From: Candidatus Uhrbacteria bacterium
Lineage (GTDB): Bacteria > Patescibacteria > ABY1 > SG8-24 > UBA9934
Reading direction: 5' to 3'
NCBI GenBank assembly: GCA_018664485.1
Contig: JABJOE010000006.1
Span: 101,090-165,089, forward strand
DNA length: 64,000 nt
In this document: positions 52,947 through 60,963 of the stretch, one piece after another
How the letters are laid out: every line of letters begins with the position of its first letter
Numbering within the stretch: position 1 is the first letter of the stretch
Program-made: the position numbers and the translations under genes
The notes under the pieces: model-generated
Database searches by the model: none
The model's input: only the letters and a program-made list of their open reading frames with translations
What the model was told of the DNA's origin: nothing

Positions 52947-53714
52947 TCACAGAGTGGCCATGGCGCGCCACCACAAGGTCATCTGACCAAGTACGTTTCG
53001 GTAACCGGATGCAATGGCCTCGCGTGGTGCTTCGGAACAGAGAGCATGACTGTCGTTGATCGCCACCTCGAGAAGATCGCGGTGACCAGCCTCCCAAGTG
53101 GAGACGTGGTTGACCAAGAAGCCTTGAATAGTGGTTGTATTGTGAGCAAATTCTCCCTTTGTATCCGCGCCGAGCAGATGCTCGTCTGTCAGTGGTGGCG
53201 TCCCGCCCTTCTCGATTGCCAGCTGATTGATCAACCGACCCAACACACGAAGCTCAGGCGTCGCCGTCACTTCCAGAGCGTAGATCACCCCTAGTGCGTC
53301 TGCAAAACTCCCTTCGCGAACCAATGCAAGCAACGAGTTGATGAAGCTCTCAGTTGCAGGATCGTAGTGACTAAGCCTTGGGCTAGTCTTGCAGATGACC
53401 TCAATGCCAAAGTGCTCCTTGAGGCAGTCGGCGAAGATCTCTCGATGAGCAACGCCCTCGCTTTCCGACCCGAGCTCTTCGGCGATGTTCCTCGTCAATT
53501 CCTTGACGAGGTGATCGTACCCTTCTTCTGCTGCCCGATCTCGCACGATTCTCAAAATGGGCACGATCCACATCACAAGCGAACTGTAGTTGATGAGCAC
53601 GCGCTCCAGGTTGACCTCCGAACTCACCAACACCGGGTTGGCGGAGAAGGGCTCGTGGGCGTAGGTCTCGCGCTCGAGTGCACGGAAGAAACTAGGGGGC
53701 ATATTGGTAAGCAT
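52947..53714 (-). CDS. Heme-oxygenase-like (possible diiron) protein, 255 aa
   Basis: All-helical protein. Starts at ATG 53714 with GAGGAG seven bases upstream. Its pattern resembles the heme-oxygenase-like diiron (CADD/PqqC-like, 'iron-containing redox enzyme') group: LTRNIAEELGSESEGVAHREIFADCL (in parts; Glu and His ligands), ADALGVIYALEVTATPEL and a late DEHLLGADTKGEF ... VNHVSTWEAGHRDLL with His/Glu/Asp. Such proteins oxidise small substrates or bind iron. The assignment is by motif spacing only. Divergent from TrmB-like gene 4; promoter at 53758..53786. Confidence 0.6.
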   Translation of the reverse strand: MLTNMPPSFFRALERETYAHEPFSANPVLVSSEVNLERVLINYSSLVMWIVPILRIVRDRAAEEGYDHLVKELTRNIAEELGSESEGVAHREIFADCLKEHFGIEVICKTSPRLSHYDPATESFINSLLALVREGSFADALGVIYALEVTATPELRVLGRLINQLAIEKGGTPPLTDEHLLGADTKGEFAHNTTTIQGFLVNHVSTWEAGHRDLLEVAINDSHALCSEAPREAIASGYRNVLGQMTLWWRAMATL

Positions 53715-53757
53715 ATTTGTCTCCTCGTCGGCTGTTGGTTTGGCAGCGCGACCCAAT

Positions 53758-53786
53758 AGAATACATCAAAAATAGCCTTTTGTAAA
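53758..53786 (-). promoter_or_regulatory. Promoter of the 52947 gene
   Basis: Minus strand: TTTACA (53786..53781), 17 bases, TATTCT (53763..53758). Confidence 0.6.
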
Positions 53787-53853
53787 CCATCCAGCCCCCT
53801 TTTCTTTTTATTTTCCAAGAATTATGCTAACCTTGAACTAGGTTTTGTAAAAT

Positions 53854-54609
53854 ATGATTATGTCAATTAAAATAGAGAAACAACTAGCTGACCTGGGTTT
53901 AACCAAAAATGAGCAGAAGATATATCTCTTCCTACTTAGTTTTGGAGAGGCTTCTCCTAGTGTTATAGCTCGAGAAACGAGTATAGCAAGGACAAACCTC
54001 TACTATGTGCTAGATCTTTTAATGGAAAAAGGGCTTGTAAGGCCGCAAACCAAACCCGATCAAAAACGAAAGAACTACATAGCAGAGGATCCTTCCCTAC
54101 TCCTTACAATGCACGATCAAAAACGTGAGCAAATTTCAAAACTTCTACCGGACATTTCAGCGTTATATGAAAGGCGCCCAAACAAACCGACTATCCAGTT
54201 TTTCGAAGGTATCAAAGAAATAAAAAAAATCTATCTTCAAACTCTCTCATCTCAAAGCATATATGCGATGGGATCAACAAAAGAACTCTCAACCCGAATG
54301 CCAAAATTTTACAAAGAATACTTTCAAAGTCTGAAAAAGAAAGGGATTGTAATGAAAGATATTCTCTCGTATCCATCAAAAGATTATGCAGCACCTGAAG
54401 CTCGCAAAGCGCTGAAGGCTCTTTACGACGTTTGGGTCATTCCTAAAAAGTATGGTGACTTTCCAACTGACATACTAGTGTGGAATGACAACGTGGCTAT
54501 CATCTCTTTGGGGAAACCGCTATTTGGGACCGTTATTACGCATAAAGAGATCGCCGACACATTCCGAATTGTTATGGACGTCCTACACGAAAAACTAGAG
54601 CGCGGATAG
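53854..54609 (+). CDS. TrmB-like transcriptional regulator 4
   Basis: A 251-residue regulator (IEKQLADLGLTKNEQKIYLF; winged helix SPSVIARETSIARTNLYYVL; effector part PTIQFFEGIKEIKKIYLQTL). It is closest to regulator 2, so the two are probably recent paralogues. Divergent from the heme-oxygenase-like gene, whose promoter lies in the 139-base gap. Possible ligands unknown. Confidence 0.83.
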   Translation: MIMSIKIEKQLADLGLTKNEQKIYLFLLSFGEASPSVIARETSIARTNLYYVLDLLMEKGLVRPQTKPDQKRKNYIAEDPSLLLTMHDQKREQISKLLPDISALYERRPNKPTIQFFEGIKEIKKIYLQTLSSQSIYAMGSTKELSTRMPKFYKEYFQSLKKKGIVMKDILSYPSKDYAAPEARKALKALYDVWVIPKKYGDFPTDILVWNDNVAIISLGKPLFGTVITHKEIADTFRIVMDVLHEKLERG

Positions 54610-54613
54610 CTTT

Positions 54614-54949
54614 CTACTTAAGTTCAAAATCTATCAAAGTTCGAAGTTTGCTATAAACACTTTTTTCTTGATATTCACGCCACGCCTGTCCTTCCAGTGG
54701 AATCTTCGGTTTATCATCGACATCAAGCTCAATGACCCTCTTGCCCTCAAGGTATAGAGGTTTTATCGCGTCACGCACGACTGGATGAACGGTAACAACA
54801 GTATCCGCCCAGTCTATCTTTCTCTGTAGCTCCGAGGGGGTGTCAGCAACTGTTCCACCGATGTTCGTGTCATATCCTTTTTCAGAAAGATACTCGGCAA
54901 GATGGCGACTTCTATTCTGTCCGAATTCACACAGCAGAAGAACTTTCAT
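54614..54949 (-). CDS. Low-molecular-weight phosphatase-like protein, 111 aa
   Basis: Begins MKVLLLCEFGQNRSRHLAEYL, the P-loop pattern C-x5-R-S of low-molecular-weight protein-tyrosine phosphatases and arsenate reductases. A second conserved segment, DWADTVVTVHP, matches the middle of the fold. The usual C-terminal DP acid is replaced (DDKPKIPLEG, PLEG), so activity is uncertain. The start at 54949 was chosen because it opens directly into strand 1. It is short compared with ~150 for the family. Confidence 0.7.
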   Translation of the reverse strand: MKVLLLCEFGQNRSRHLAEYLSEKGYDTNIGGTVADTPSELQRKIDWADTVVTVHPVVRDAIKPLYLEGKRVIELDVDDKPKIPLEGQAWREYQEKSVYSKLRTLIDFELK

Positions 54950-55006
54950 ATACGACGAGTATAACAAAACAACACTCGCAGGCGCTATTTTGTTACCCTC
55001 CTACAA

Positions 55007-56545
55007 TTACCAGTCAAGAACCTCGCTCATTGTACCAATGTCATAAACTTCCTGCTCGAACTCTACATTCAAACAAATTGCATCACAGGCTGGTCCACAT
55101 TCACACATAAACGAATAAATCTCCCTCTCAGAAATTATATAGTGAGAATAAAACGCATCACTCACATCATGGACCTCATCTGACCAATCATCCCCATAAA
55201 GAAGCTCTGCTGAATACTCGTCATTTATTTTAATTAGCTCTCGACCAACGTCAACTGCGTAGACGATCGGAGAACTTGGGAATTTGATCATCTGAGACTC
55301 CGGATGATAGGTCACGACCTGACCCAAAGGCAGACTCGCCATGTACTCGCCCGTAACCGATACCACATCATCAAAACTTGCCGACCAAGAATAAAAGACC
55401 TGCTCATTTGGAAATGCGTGCCTTAAACCATCCTGATCAACGTAATAGACAGCTCGACATGGATCATTCATTTCCGCACCATCATCACACAACGTCTTCA
55501 CAAGCATCCAATCGGTAAAAACGTACTCGTAGTAACCTCCAAAACTATACCCTATATAAAATATTCCACTCTCACCGAATCCGTACAAATCACCTTCTCC
55601 ACTGTATTGGATGTCGTGGATATCAAGATATGCACCATCACCATCGTAGAGCGTCATTGGCTCCCACGTCATTCCACCATCACTTGTTATAAAAACGTAT
55701 GCGTCGTTCAAATACGGACCATCATACTCAGTAGCAAGAACACCGTTGCTACTGTCATAAAAATCAATGTCTCTAATATCAACATACGGGGGTCCACCGG
55801 AAATCAAATCCCAACTTTCACCGGCATCATCTGACCAGTAAATCCATTCCTGTGAAGCAAGAACAAACGTATCGTTATCAATAATATCTACGGAAACATA
55901 ATCCTCATCACTTCCTGGTAATTCAATAGCTTCCCAAGTATCCCCTTTATCTTGTGATAATAGCACCAGACCCTCATCGCCAACGGCAATATACTGATCT
56001 CCTAGACCCGATATACTCATGAGAGCCTCATCACTGTAGTGCATAGTCATCCAAGAGAGTCCTGAATCTTCAGTCTTTACAATCCGATCGGATCCTACAA
56101 TAAGTGCTGAGCTATCCGCCAACTTTACCCCGTCGTAAAAATCTACACCTATACCAAGATTATCTTCAAAAACAAGTGACCACGTATAACCACTATCTGT
56201 TGATCTGATAATTCTCGATGCATCATCGGTAACATCAGTCGGCGCTTTACCAAAAATGGAAACAGATCCATTATCGAATACCAACGCGCCGTTAAGGTTT
56301 ACAGAAAAACCAGAATAACTCCCTTGTGTACCAACACCAGTTGACCCTGCCCAAGTCACTCCACCGTCAAAAGTTACAAATACCGATCCGTTAGTTCCAA
56401 CAGTATAACCAACATCGTCCAAAAAAGCTCCGCTGTTAAATTCTGGGATGGGACTCTTTTCTACAACAGACCAGCCCGCTGCATATGAAGCGAATGGAAT
56501 CAACGTTAAAAAAAGGATTGAAAACAAAAGTTGAAATAATTTCAT
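55007..56545 (-). CDS. Secreted BNR/Asp-box repeat protein, 512 aa
   Basis: Starts at ATG 56545, giving the signal peptide MKLFQLLFSILFLTLIPFAS. At least five Asp-box units (S/T-x-D-x-G-x-x-W, for example TFDGGVTWAGS, STDSGYTWSLV, SQDKGDTWEAI, SDDAGESWDLI, TSDGGMTWEPM) form a YCF48/sortilin-like propeller up to residue ~340. The C-terminal part (AVYYVDQDGLRHAFPNEQVF; IVYAVDVGRELIKI) is a type often attached to Patescibacteria surface proteins. A possible adhesin or glycan binder. Confidence 0.8.
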   Translation of the reverse strand: MKLFQLLFSILFLTLIPFASYAAGWSVVEKSPIPEFNSGAFLDDVGYTVGTNGSVFVTFDGGVTWAGSTGVGTQGSYSGFSVNLNGALVFDNGSVSIFGKAPTDVTDDASRIIRSTDSGYTWSLVFEDNLGIGVDFYDGVKLADSSALIVGSDRIVKTEDSGLSWMTMHYSDEALMSISGLGDQYIAVGDEGLVLLSQDKGDTWEAIELPGSDEDYVSVDIIDNDTFVLASQEWIYWSDDAGESWDLISGGPPYVDIRDIDFYDSSNGVLATEYDGPYLNDAYVFITSDGGMTWEPMTLYDGDGAYLDIHDIQYSGEGDLYGFGESGIFYIGYSFGGYYEYVFTDWMLVKTLCDDGAEMNDPCRAVYYVDQDGLRHAFPNEQVFYSWSASFDDVVSVTGEYMASLPLGQVVTYHPESQMIKFPSSPIVYAVDVGRELIKINDEYSAELLYGDDWSDEVHDVSDAFYSHYIISEREIYSFMCECGPACDAICLNVEFEQEVYDIGTMSEVLDW

Positions 56546-56730
56546 ATGTATAGAGTATAACAAAATAAACCACTTTGCCGGTCGTATCCTATCTTCTCTC
56601 CGAAATGCTGCATTGAAGTATCTGCAGGTAAGCGACAAGTAAAGCGAGAGAACTTACACACGGACACATAAAATACATGAAAGACAATTGTCTTCGGTTC
56701 TTACAGGTATCGTTGAGAAACGAGGAGTGC

Positions 56731-57016
56731 AAAAAAACGCCCGTAGGCGCCAATGTGATAATTACTCAGATTGCTTTAGATGTTAGTGCGCAGCGAGGAG
56801 CATAGTAAGACGTACTTTAGTACGTTGTCGAGCACCATAGCTGCAAACTGACAGATGAAGTGATCTGACGTGATTAGCCCCTGTAAACTGCAGCCAAGAA
56901 GATATATCGATGGTATAGGACCAGCCGGAGCCGGAATTATACAACTGATATACCCCCATGCTTGTCGTGGCTGCAGATTACAAGGGGTAATATTGGCTAG
57001 ATGGGTCTCCAGCCGA
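56731..57016 (-). ncRNA. Candidate ~285-base RNA upstream of the BNR gene
   Basis: Promoter TTGACA (57051..57046), 17 bases, TAGAGT (57028..57023). A long stem is made by 56969..56987 (minus strand CCCCTTGTAATCTGCAGCC) and 56878..56895 (GGCTGCAGTTTACAGGGG). The GTAC-tipped hairpin repeat copy 3 lies in the 3' half, and the RNA ends with CGCC-TACG-GGCG and seven Ts. Open frames inside are not convincing. I looked for RNase P, tmRNA and SRP signatures and found none. Confidence 0.5.
56790..56844. repeat. GTAC-tipped hairpin repeat, copy 3
   Basis: GCAG...CTGC ends, CGAGGAG and TGTCGAG shoulders and the tip CGTACTTTAGTACG, as in copies 1 and 2. Confidence 0.5.
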
Positions 57017-57320
57017 CGTTGCACTCTATCACGGCCTTGTCCTCCTGTCAAGGCTTGTATACTAATTTTGTTCAGTAAAACTGACAAAACCTATATATAG
57101 TATACAAAAATTACCAAAAAACTACAATTATCAAAAGGTCGACCCGTCAACATAGTGTAAACAACTTATCCACTATATATCCGCAGCCCTCCCAAATAAC
57201 CGCAAAATAGCAAATATCTCTAAAAAACGCTGCATTTCCCAGGCATTCAGCAGATCCACTCTACGAGATCCAAGCTAATTGCCTGCAAAATAGCTCAATA
57301 CAGGCCATCAAGAAAACCTT

Positions 57321-57935
57321 CTACTTAATAACTTTATCAATGAGTCCGTACTTCTGAGCTTCTTTTGCAACCATGAAATTATCTCGCTCTGTATCGTCAG
57401 TAACTTTCTTCAATGATTGCCCTGAATGCTTCGAGATAATCTGATTAAGCGACTCTTTCATCTGCAAAATTCGTTCTGCATGGATCTTGATATCTGTCGC
57501 CTGCCCCTGAACACCGCCTAAAACCTGGTGAATCATCACCTCCGAGTTTGGCAGTGCAAATCGCTTCCCTTTAGCGCCAGCGGTCAGCAACACAGCACCC
57601 ATAGACGCTGCCATACCGAGACAAATGGTAGATACATCAGGCTTGATGTACTGCATAGTGTCATAAATCGCTAAACCAGCCGTTACAGACCCACCCGGTG
57701 AATTGATATAGATTTTAATATCACGCTCCTTATCCTGACTTTCCAAGAACAGTAGCTGCGCTATAACTGCATTTGCGACCGTGTCATCAATAGCAGAACC
57801 AAGAAAGATAATTCGATCTTTCAAAAGACGAGAGTAAATGTCATACGCACGCTCCCCGTGATGCGTCTTTTCAATAACTGTAGGGATTAAAACCTGTGAT
57901 CGAACCTCTGGAACAATATCAGCAATGTTTTTCAT
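57321..57935 (-). CDS. clpP: ATP-dependent Clp protease proteolytic subunit
   Basis: A 204-residue serine protease subunit that forms double heptameric rings. Catalytic Ser in GMAASMGAVLL, His in SEVMIHQVLGG and Asp in DTERDNFM are all in place, with the N-terminal axial loop region. It works with a Clp ATPase encoded elsewhere. The start is AACTTTATATATG with no Shine-Dalgarno sequence, the same leader end as trxA. 57102..57320 beyond its stop shows no gene. Confidence 0.96.
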   Translation of the reverse strand: MKNIADIVPEVRSQVLIPTVIEKTHHGERAYDIYSRLLKDRIIFLGSAIDDTVANAVIAQLLFLESQDKERDIKIYINSPGGSVTAGLAIYDTMQYIKPDVSTICLGMAASMGAVLLTAGAKGKRFALPNSEVMIHQVLGGVQGQATDIKIHAERILQMKESLNQIISKHSGQSLKKVTDDTERDNFMVAKEAQKYGLIDKVIK

Positions 57936-58146
57936 ATATAAAGTTATTTGTATGTGTTCTTGCTATCGCTCCCAATGTAGCGATATACGATTAAATCATA
58001 CTGGCCGCCAGTCCATCGTAGCTTTAACGAAGACCAGATAAGCCGAAAGTGGCTAAAATAGCCTAGTTCTAACTAGCAGTCTAACAGAGAGATTGCCAAT
58101 TTTCAATAAAACCGGGGATAAATGCCCTATATTTGTTCGTGACAAC

Positions 58147-58175
58147 TTGACAAAACAGCGTTTTTCTGATATTCT
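58147..58175 (+). promoter_or_regulatory. Promoter of the small RNA at 58182
   Basis: TTGACA (58147..58152), 17 bases, TATTCT (58170..58175); the same boxes as the 33131 promoter. The rest of 57936..58146 shows no gene. Confidence 0.7.
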
Positions 58176-58181
58176 AAGTTT

Positions 58182-58300
58182 ATCTTCGTTGGCTTTCTGC
58201 CTTTGAAGTCACCACGGAAAATCCCATGGGCAGCTGCTAAGCCCCCTACTTCGTCGCTTCGTCCCGCCTTGGTCTGACCAGGGTGGGGCGCTACGTTTTT
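58182..58300 (+). ncRNA. Candidate ~119-base small RNA
   Basis: Hairpin CTTC-GTT-GGC-TTTCT-GCC-TTT-GAAG, then GCAGCTGC and CCCATGGG palindromes, then a terminator CCGCCTTGGTC / GACCAGGGTGG (58264..58286) with TTTTT at 58296..58300. It is convergent with the DHH gene, whose stop it touches, so the two may share the termination region. No open frame with a ribosome site. Confidence 0.55.
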
Positions 58301-59270
58301 ATAAACTTTCTATATTCCACACTCCGTCCACCTCAACAAGGTGGGCATTTTCTATTACAAAACCTGCAGCATTTTCGTGGCCTCCCCCACCGTACTTCTC
58401 AGCGAGCTTCGCTACATTCCGAGTATGCGATCGCAATGAACCTTTTACGGATCCATCCTCTCGCTCTTTTAATATCAAAATTGCATCTTCTGCGTCTAAC
58501 ATTACGTTTAGAAAATCCATCAAACTACGTGCCTCAGACCCATGAACTTTCAATCGTTCGATATCATTTCTTGTAATAACAGTGCAGACTGCATCAAACT
58601 CCTTATTATAGTGCAGACGTTCAAAAGCCAACCCCCACAATTTTAATGTTTCGACAGATTTGTTCATCATCGTGTGATAAACAATCTCCTGCAGTCTTGC
58701 ACCGTGCGCAGATAATTCATGCGCAGCACTCAAACAAGCCGCTGTCGTATTCCCAGTGCTAAACGCAACCGTGTCATGACAAATCCCTGTCAAAATACAC
58801 TGAGCTGCATCTTTATTCATCGGCATCTTCTCTGCTTTTATAAATCGCCAAATAACATCTGCCGTTGACGCTGCATCCTCCTCAATCAAATTTACCTGAC
58901 CGTAACGTGGATTCGTTGAATGGTGATCAAATGACACGAGAGGTACGCGACGCTTCATGGCAGGGATCATGTCACGCTCGTTAATATACTCTCCGTCTGA
59001 ACAATCAAAAATCATTACGAGATCGATACTGTCGTCCGAAAAAATATCTGTGTCACGAGATATCTTATCAGCGCCCGGCAAAAAACTGAACATACTTGGA
59101 AGGTCTTTTGGAGAATACACTGTCAGCTTTTTCCCCATAGCCAAAAGCACGTGGTACATGCCCAGCGTTGAACCAAGCGTATCTCCATCGATACGCTCAT
59201 CAGTCAAAAGCAAGATGTGATCAGCCTGATCAATCTGCTGACGAATCTGTCTATATAGAATAGATGACAT
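58299..59270 (-). CDS. DHH-family phosphoesterase (NrnA-like)
   Basis: A 323-residue protein with the DHH domain (LLTDERIDGDTLGSTLGMY, IFDCSD, SFDHHSTN) and the DHHA1 domain with GGGHENAAGF near the C-terminus. NrnA-type enzymes degrade oligoribonucleotides and 3'-phosphoadenosine 5'-phosphate; some cut cyclic dinucleotides, which would fit the GGDEL protein at 19k. All metal-binding motifs are present. It lies 82 bases after the cupredoxin gene on the same strand. Confidence 0.92.
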   Translation of the reverse strand: MSSILYRQIRQQIDQADHILLLTDERIDGDTLGSTLGMYHVLLAMGKKLTVYSPKDLPSMFSFLPGADKISRDTDIFSDDSIDLVMIFDCSDGEYINERDMIPAMKRRVPLVSFDHHSTNPRYGQVNLIEEDAASTADVIWRFIKAEKMPMNKDAAQCILTGICHDTVAFSTGNTTAACLSAAHELSAHGARLQEIVYHTMMNKSVETLKLWGLAFERLHYNKEFDAVCTVITRNDIERLKVHGSEARSLMDFLNVMLDAEDAILILKEREDGSVKGSLRSHTRNVAKLAEKYGGGGHENAAGFVIENAHLVEVDGVWNIESL

Positions 59271-59352
59271 AAGCCCGGGAGATTACGTTATGTGTCTAAT
59301 TCTGTCAATACAAAAGAGCGGACTTTTAGATCCGCTCATGCGCGTTAACGCC

Positions 59353-59901
59353 CTATTTCACTATCAATACGCCCTCCATGCCAAGAGCTCTATGTGATCC
59401 CACATCGCAATAATATGCGTAAGACCCTGGCTCGACAGGCGCCGTAAACGCAACCGACCCACCCTCGTTAATAGCGGACTTAAATCCAATCTCATCAATA
59501 ACGAAGGTATGTGTTCCAGAATTTGCAGCGAATACCATAGCTACCTCTTGCCCAGGCTCAACGGTGATAGTGCTCGGACTGAAAAAGAAATTGCCAGACT
59601 CCATTGAAACACCCATAACATCCGACACCTCCTCTTCAGGCTCAGGTAGCTCTTGAGGTTCTTGCCCTGCGCTGTCATCATCCTCTGATTCTACTTCAAG
59701 CTCATCTTCATTAATAACCTCGCCCTCATCAGCACCTTCGTCAACCGGCATCAATTCTTCGATCTCAACTACCACTTCACTCTCATCAACAACCTCTTCG
59801 TTCTCGACATCCTCAGAAACCAAATCTATCTCTACCGAAGACGCGCAACCGGCACCAACTAAAAAAAGTGAAAGCATTAAAACTGGGATCCATTTATTCA
59901 T
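59353..59901 (-). CDS. Cupredoxin-domain lipoprotein
   Basis: A 182-residue protein. The lipoprotein signal MLSLFLVGAGC (Cys 19) is followed by an acidic Glu/Asp/Val linker (~25-95) and a plastocyanin-like domain (~95-182). The type 1 copper site is recognisable: His in SGTHTFVID and C-x4-H-x4-M in YYCDVGSHRALGMEG. It may carry electrons or bind copper on the outer face of the membrane. It starts just after the PAP2 gene. Confidence 0.85.
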   Translation of the reverse strand: MNKWIPVLMLSLFLVGAGCASSVEIDLVSEDVENEEVVDESEVVVEIEELMPVDEGADEGEVINEDELEVESEDDDSAGQEPQELPEPEEEVSDVMGVSMESGNFFFSPSTITVEPGQEVAMVFAANSGTHTFVIDEIGFKSAINEGGSVAFTAPVEPGSYAYYCDVGSHRALGMEGVLIVK

Positions 59902-59909
59902 ACAAAAAT

Positions 59910-60923
59910 TTATGATTTCTTTCTGCGAACGCGATTGTGTCTACTTAGAAAGTATAACACCTTCCTTGCATCCTCACGCAAATGTCGTTCAACCACCATC
60001 ACTGCAGACACTCGCTCAACCGGAATATATCGCACGATACCAATTGCAAAAATAGCCACCAAAGTTCCTGCGAGAAGATCAACGAAGTAATGTTGTAAAG
60101 TAAATACTGCACCGATATTAACAAGCGCCACATATATAACACCTGGAATTATCATTCGCTTCCACGCGAGTACCAGATAATAAACGATCACAGTAACCCA
60201 AGCGATATGCATACTCGGCACTGTAGTTATCGGCCCAGCAGCATTTTGTGAAACGCGATAATCGAAAAAACGTTCGAGATATTGATTTGGTTGATAGTCT
60301 TCAAGCTCAACTGATATATCGTCACTAACCTCCCTGTACGCGGAGGGCACCTGATAAGCAATCAGTGGAGATGTTGCAGGAAAAGCGAACCAAAATGGGA
60401 TACTAATCAATGGACATAGAAGGAAGGCGAATACCACGCGCGCTGTCACCCGACCGCTCTTTATAAGCACCACAAAAAGAATAAAACAGATCGCAAGCGA
60501 CAAGCTTAAATACGAAGAGATAAACACCGGTGCCAAAAAATCAAAAAATCTCCTCAATGGATTGCTATCCATCTGGAACCAAAATGGGCCTGGTACTGAA
60601 AATATAAATCTATCCGCCCCAAGTAATAAAGCATTATTGGTATTTATAGCCTCGATGGAAGCAACCTTACTCACTGCATGAATCAAGAACCCTATTAAAA
60701 ACATGGAGACTGTAAGAAAAGCTAAGATCACCGACGATGCTCCTAACAATTCTTTTAGAGTCCTTATTCTTTCTGGACCTTTCGTTAAAGCTGTCATCGA
60801 AATCTTCCAAGCAAGATAGCCAAAAATAAAGACAAAGAAGGCGAAGATGAACCAACCCTGACCAAATCCCATCAAATAAATCACCATCGAGGCAAACGAC
60901 ATAGCTAACCCTTTATACACCAT
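59910..60923 (-). CDS. PAP2 / inositolphosphotransferase-like membrane protein
   Basis: A 337-residue protein from ATG 60923 (MVYKGLAMSFASMVIY); longer frames would overlap smc. About seven transmembrane helices. The phosphatase signature appears late: TVPSMHIAWVTVIVYY (motif 2) and LQHYFVDLLAGTLVA (motif 3), with no clear KX6RP motif. This is the pattern of the AUR1/PAP2_3 group. It may dephosphorylate or transfer phospho-head groups of lipids. It is divergent from smc. Confidence 0.8.
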   Translation of the reverse strand: MVYKGLAMSFASMVIYLMGFGQGWFIFAFFVFIFGYLAWKISMTALTKGPERIRTLKELLGASSVILAFLTVSMFLIGFLIHAVSKVASIEAINTNNALLLGADRFIFSVPGPFWFQMDSNPLRRFFDFLAPVFISSYLSLSLAICFILFVVLIKSGRVTARVVFAFLLCPLISIPFWFAFPATSPLIAYQVPSAYREVSDDISVELEDYQPNQYLERFFDYRVSQNAAGPITTVPSMHIAWVTVIVYYLVLAWKRMIIPGVIYVALVNIGAVFTLQHYFVDLLAGTLVAIFAIGIVRYIPVERVSAVMVVERHLREDARKVLYFLSRHNRVRRKKS

Positions 60924-60963
60924 ATTATACTCTAGACTGTGTTTTTGATAGAATGTCAGCGTT

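Noticed and set aside
56731..57016. RNase P RNA, SRP RNA or 6S RNA
   Set aside because: The RNase P core (GAGGAAAGTC type), the SRP apical GGAAGSAGC loop and a large central 6S bubble are all missing.
56776..57087. Minus-strand 103-codon open frame
   Set aside because: It lies over a predicted RNA with strong hairpins, has no ribosome site and its composition (Cys/Pro/Leu mix) does not look like a folded protein.
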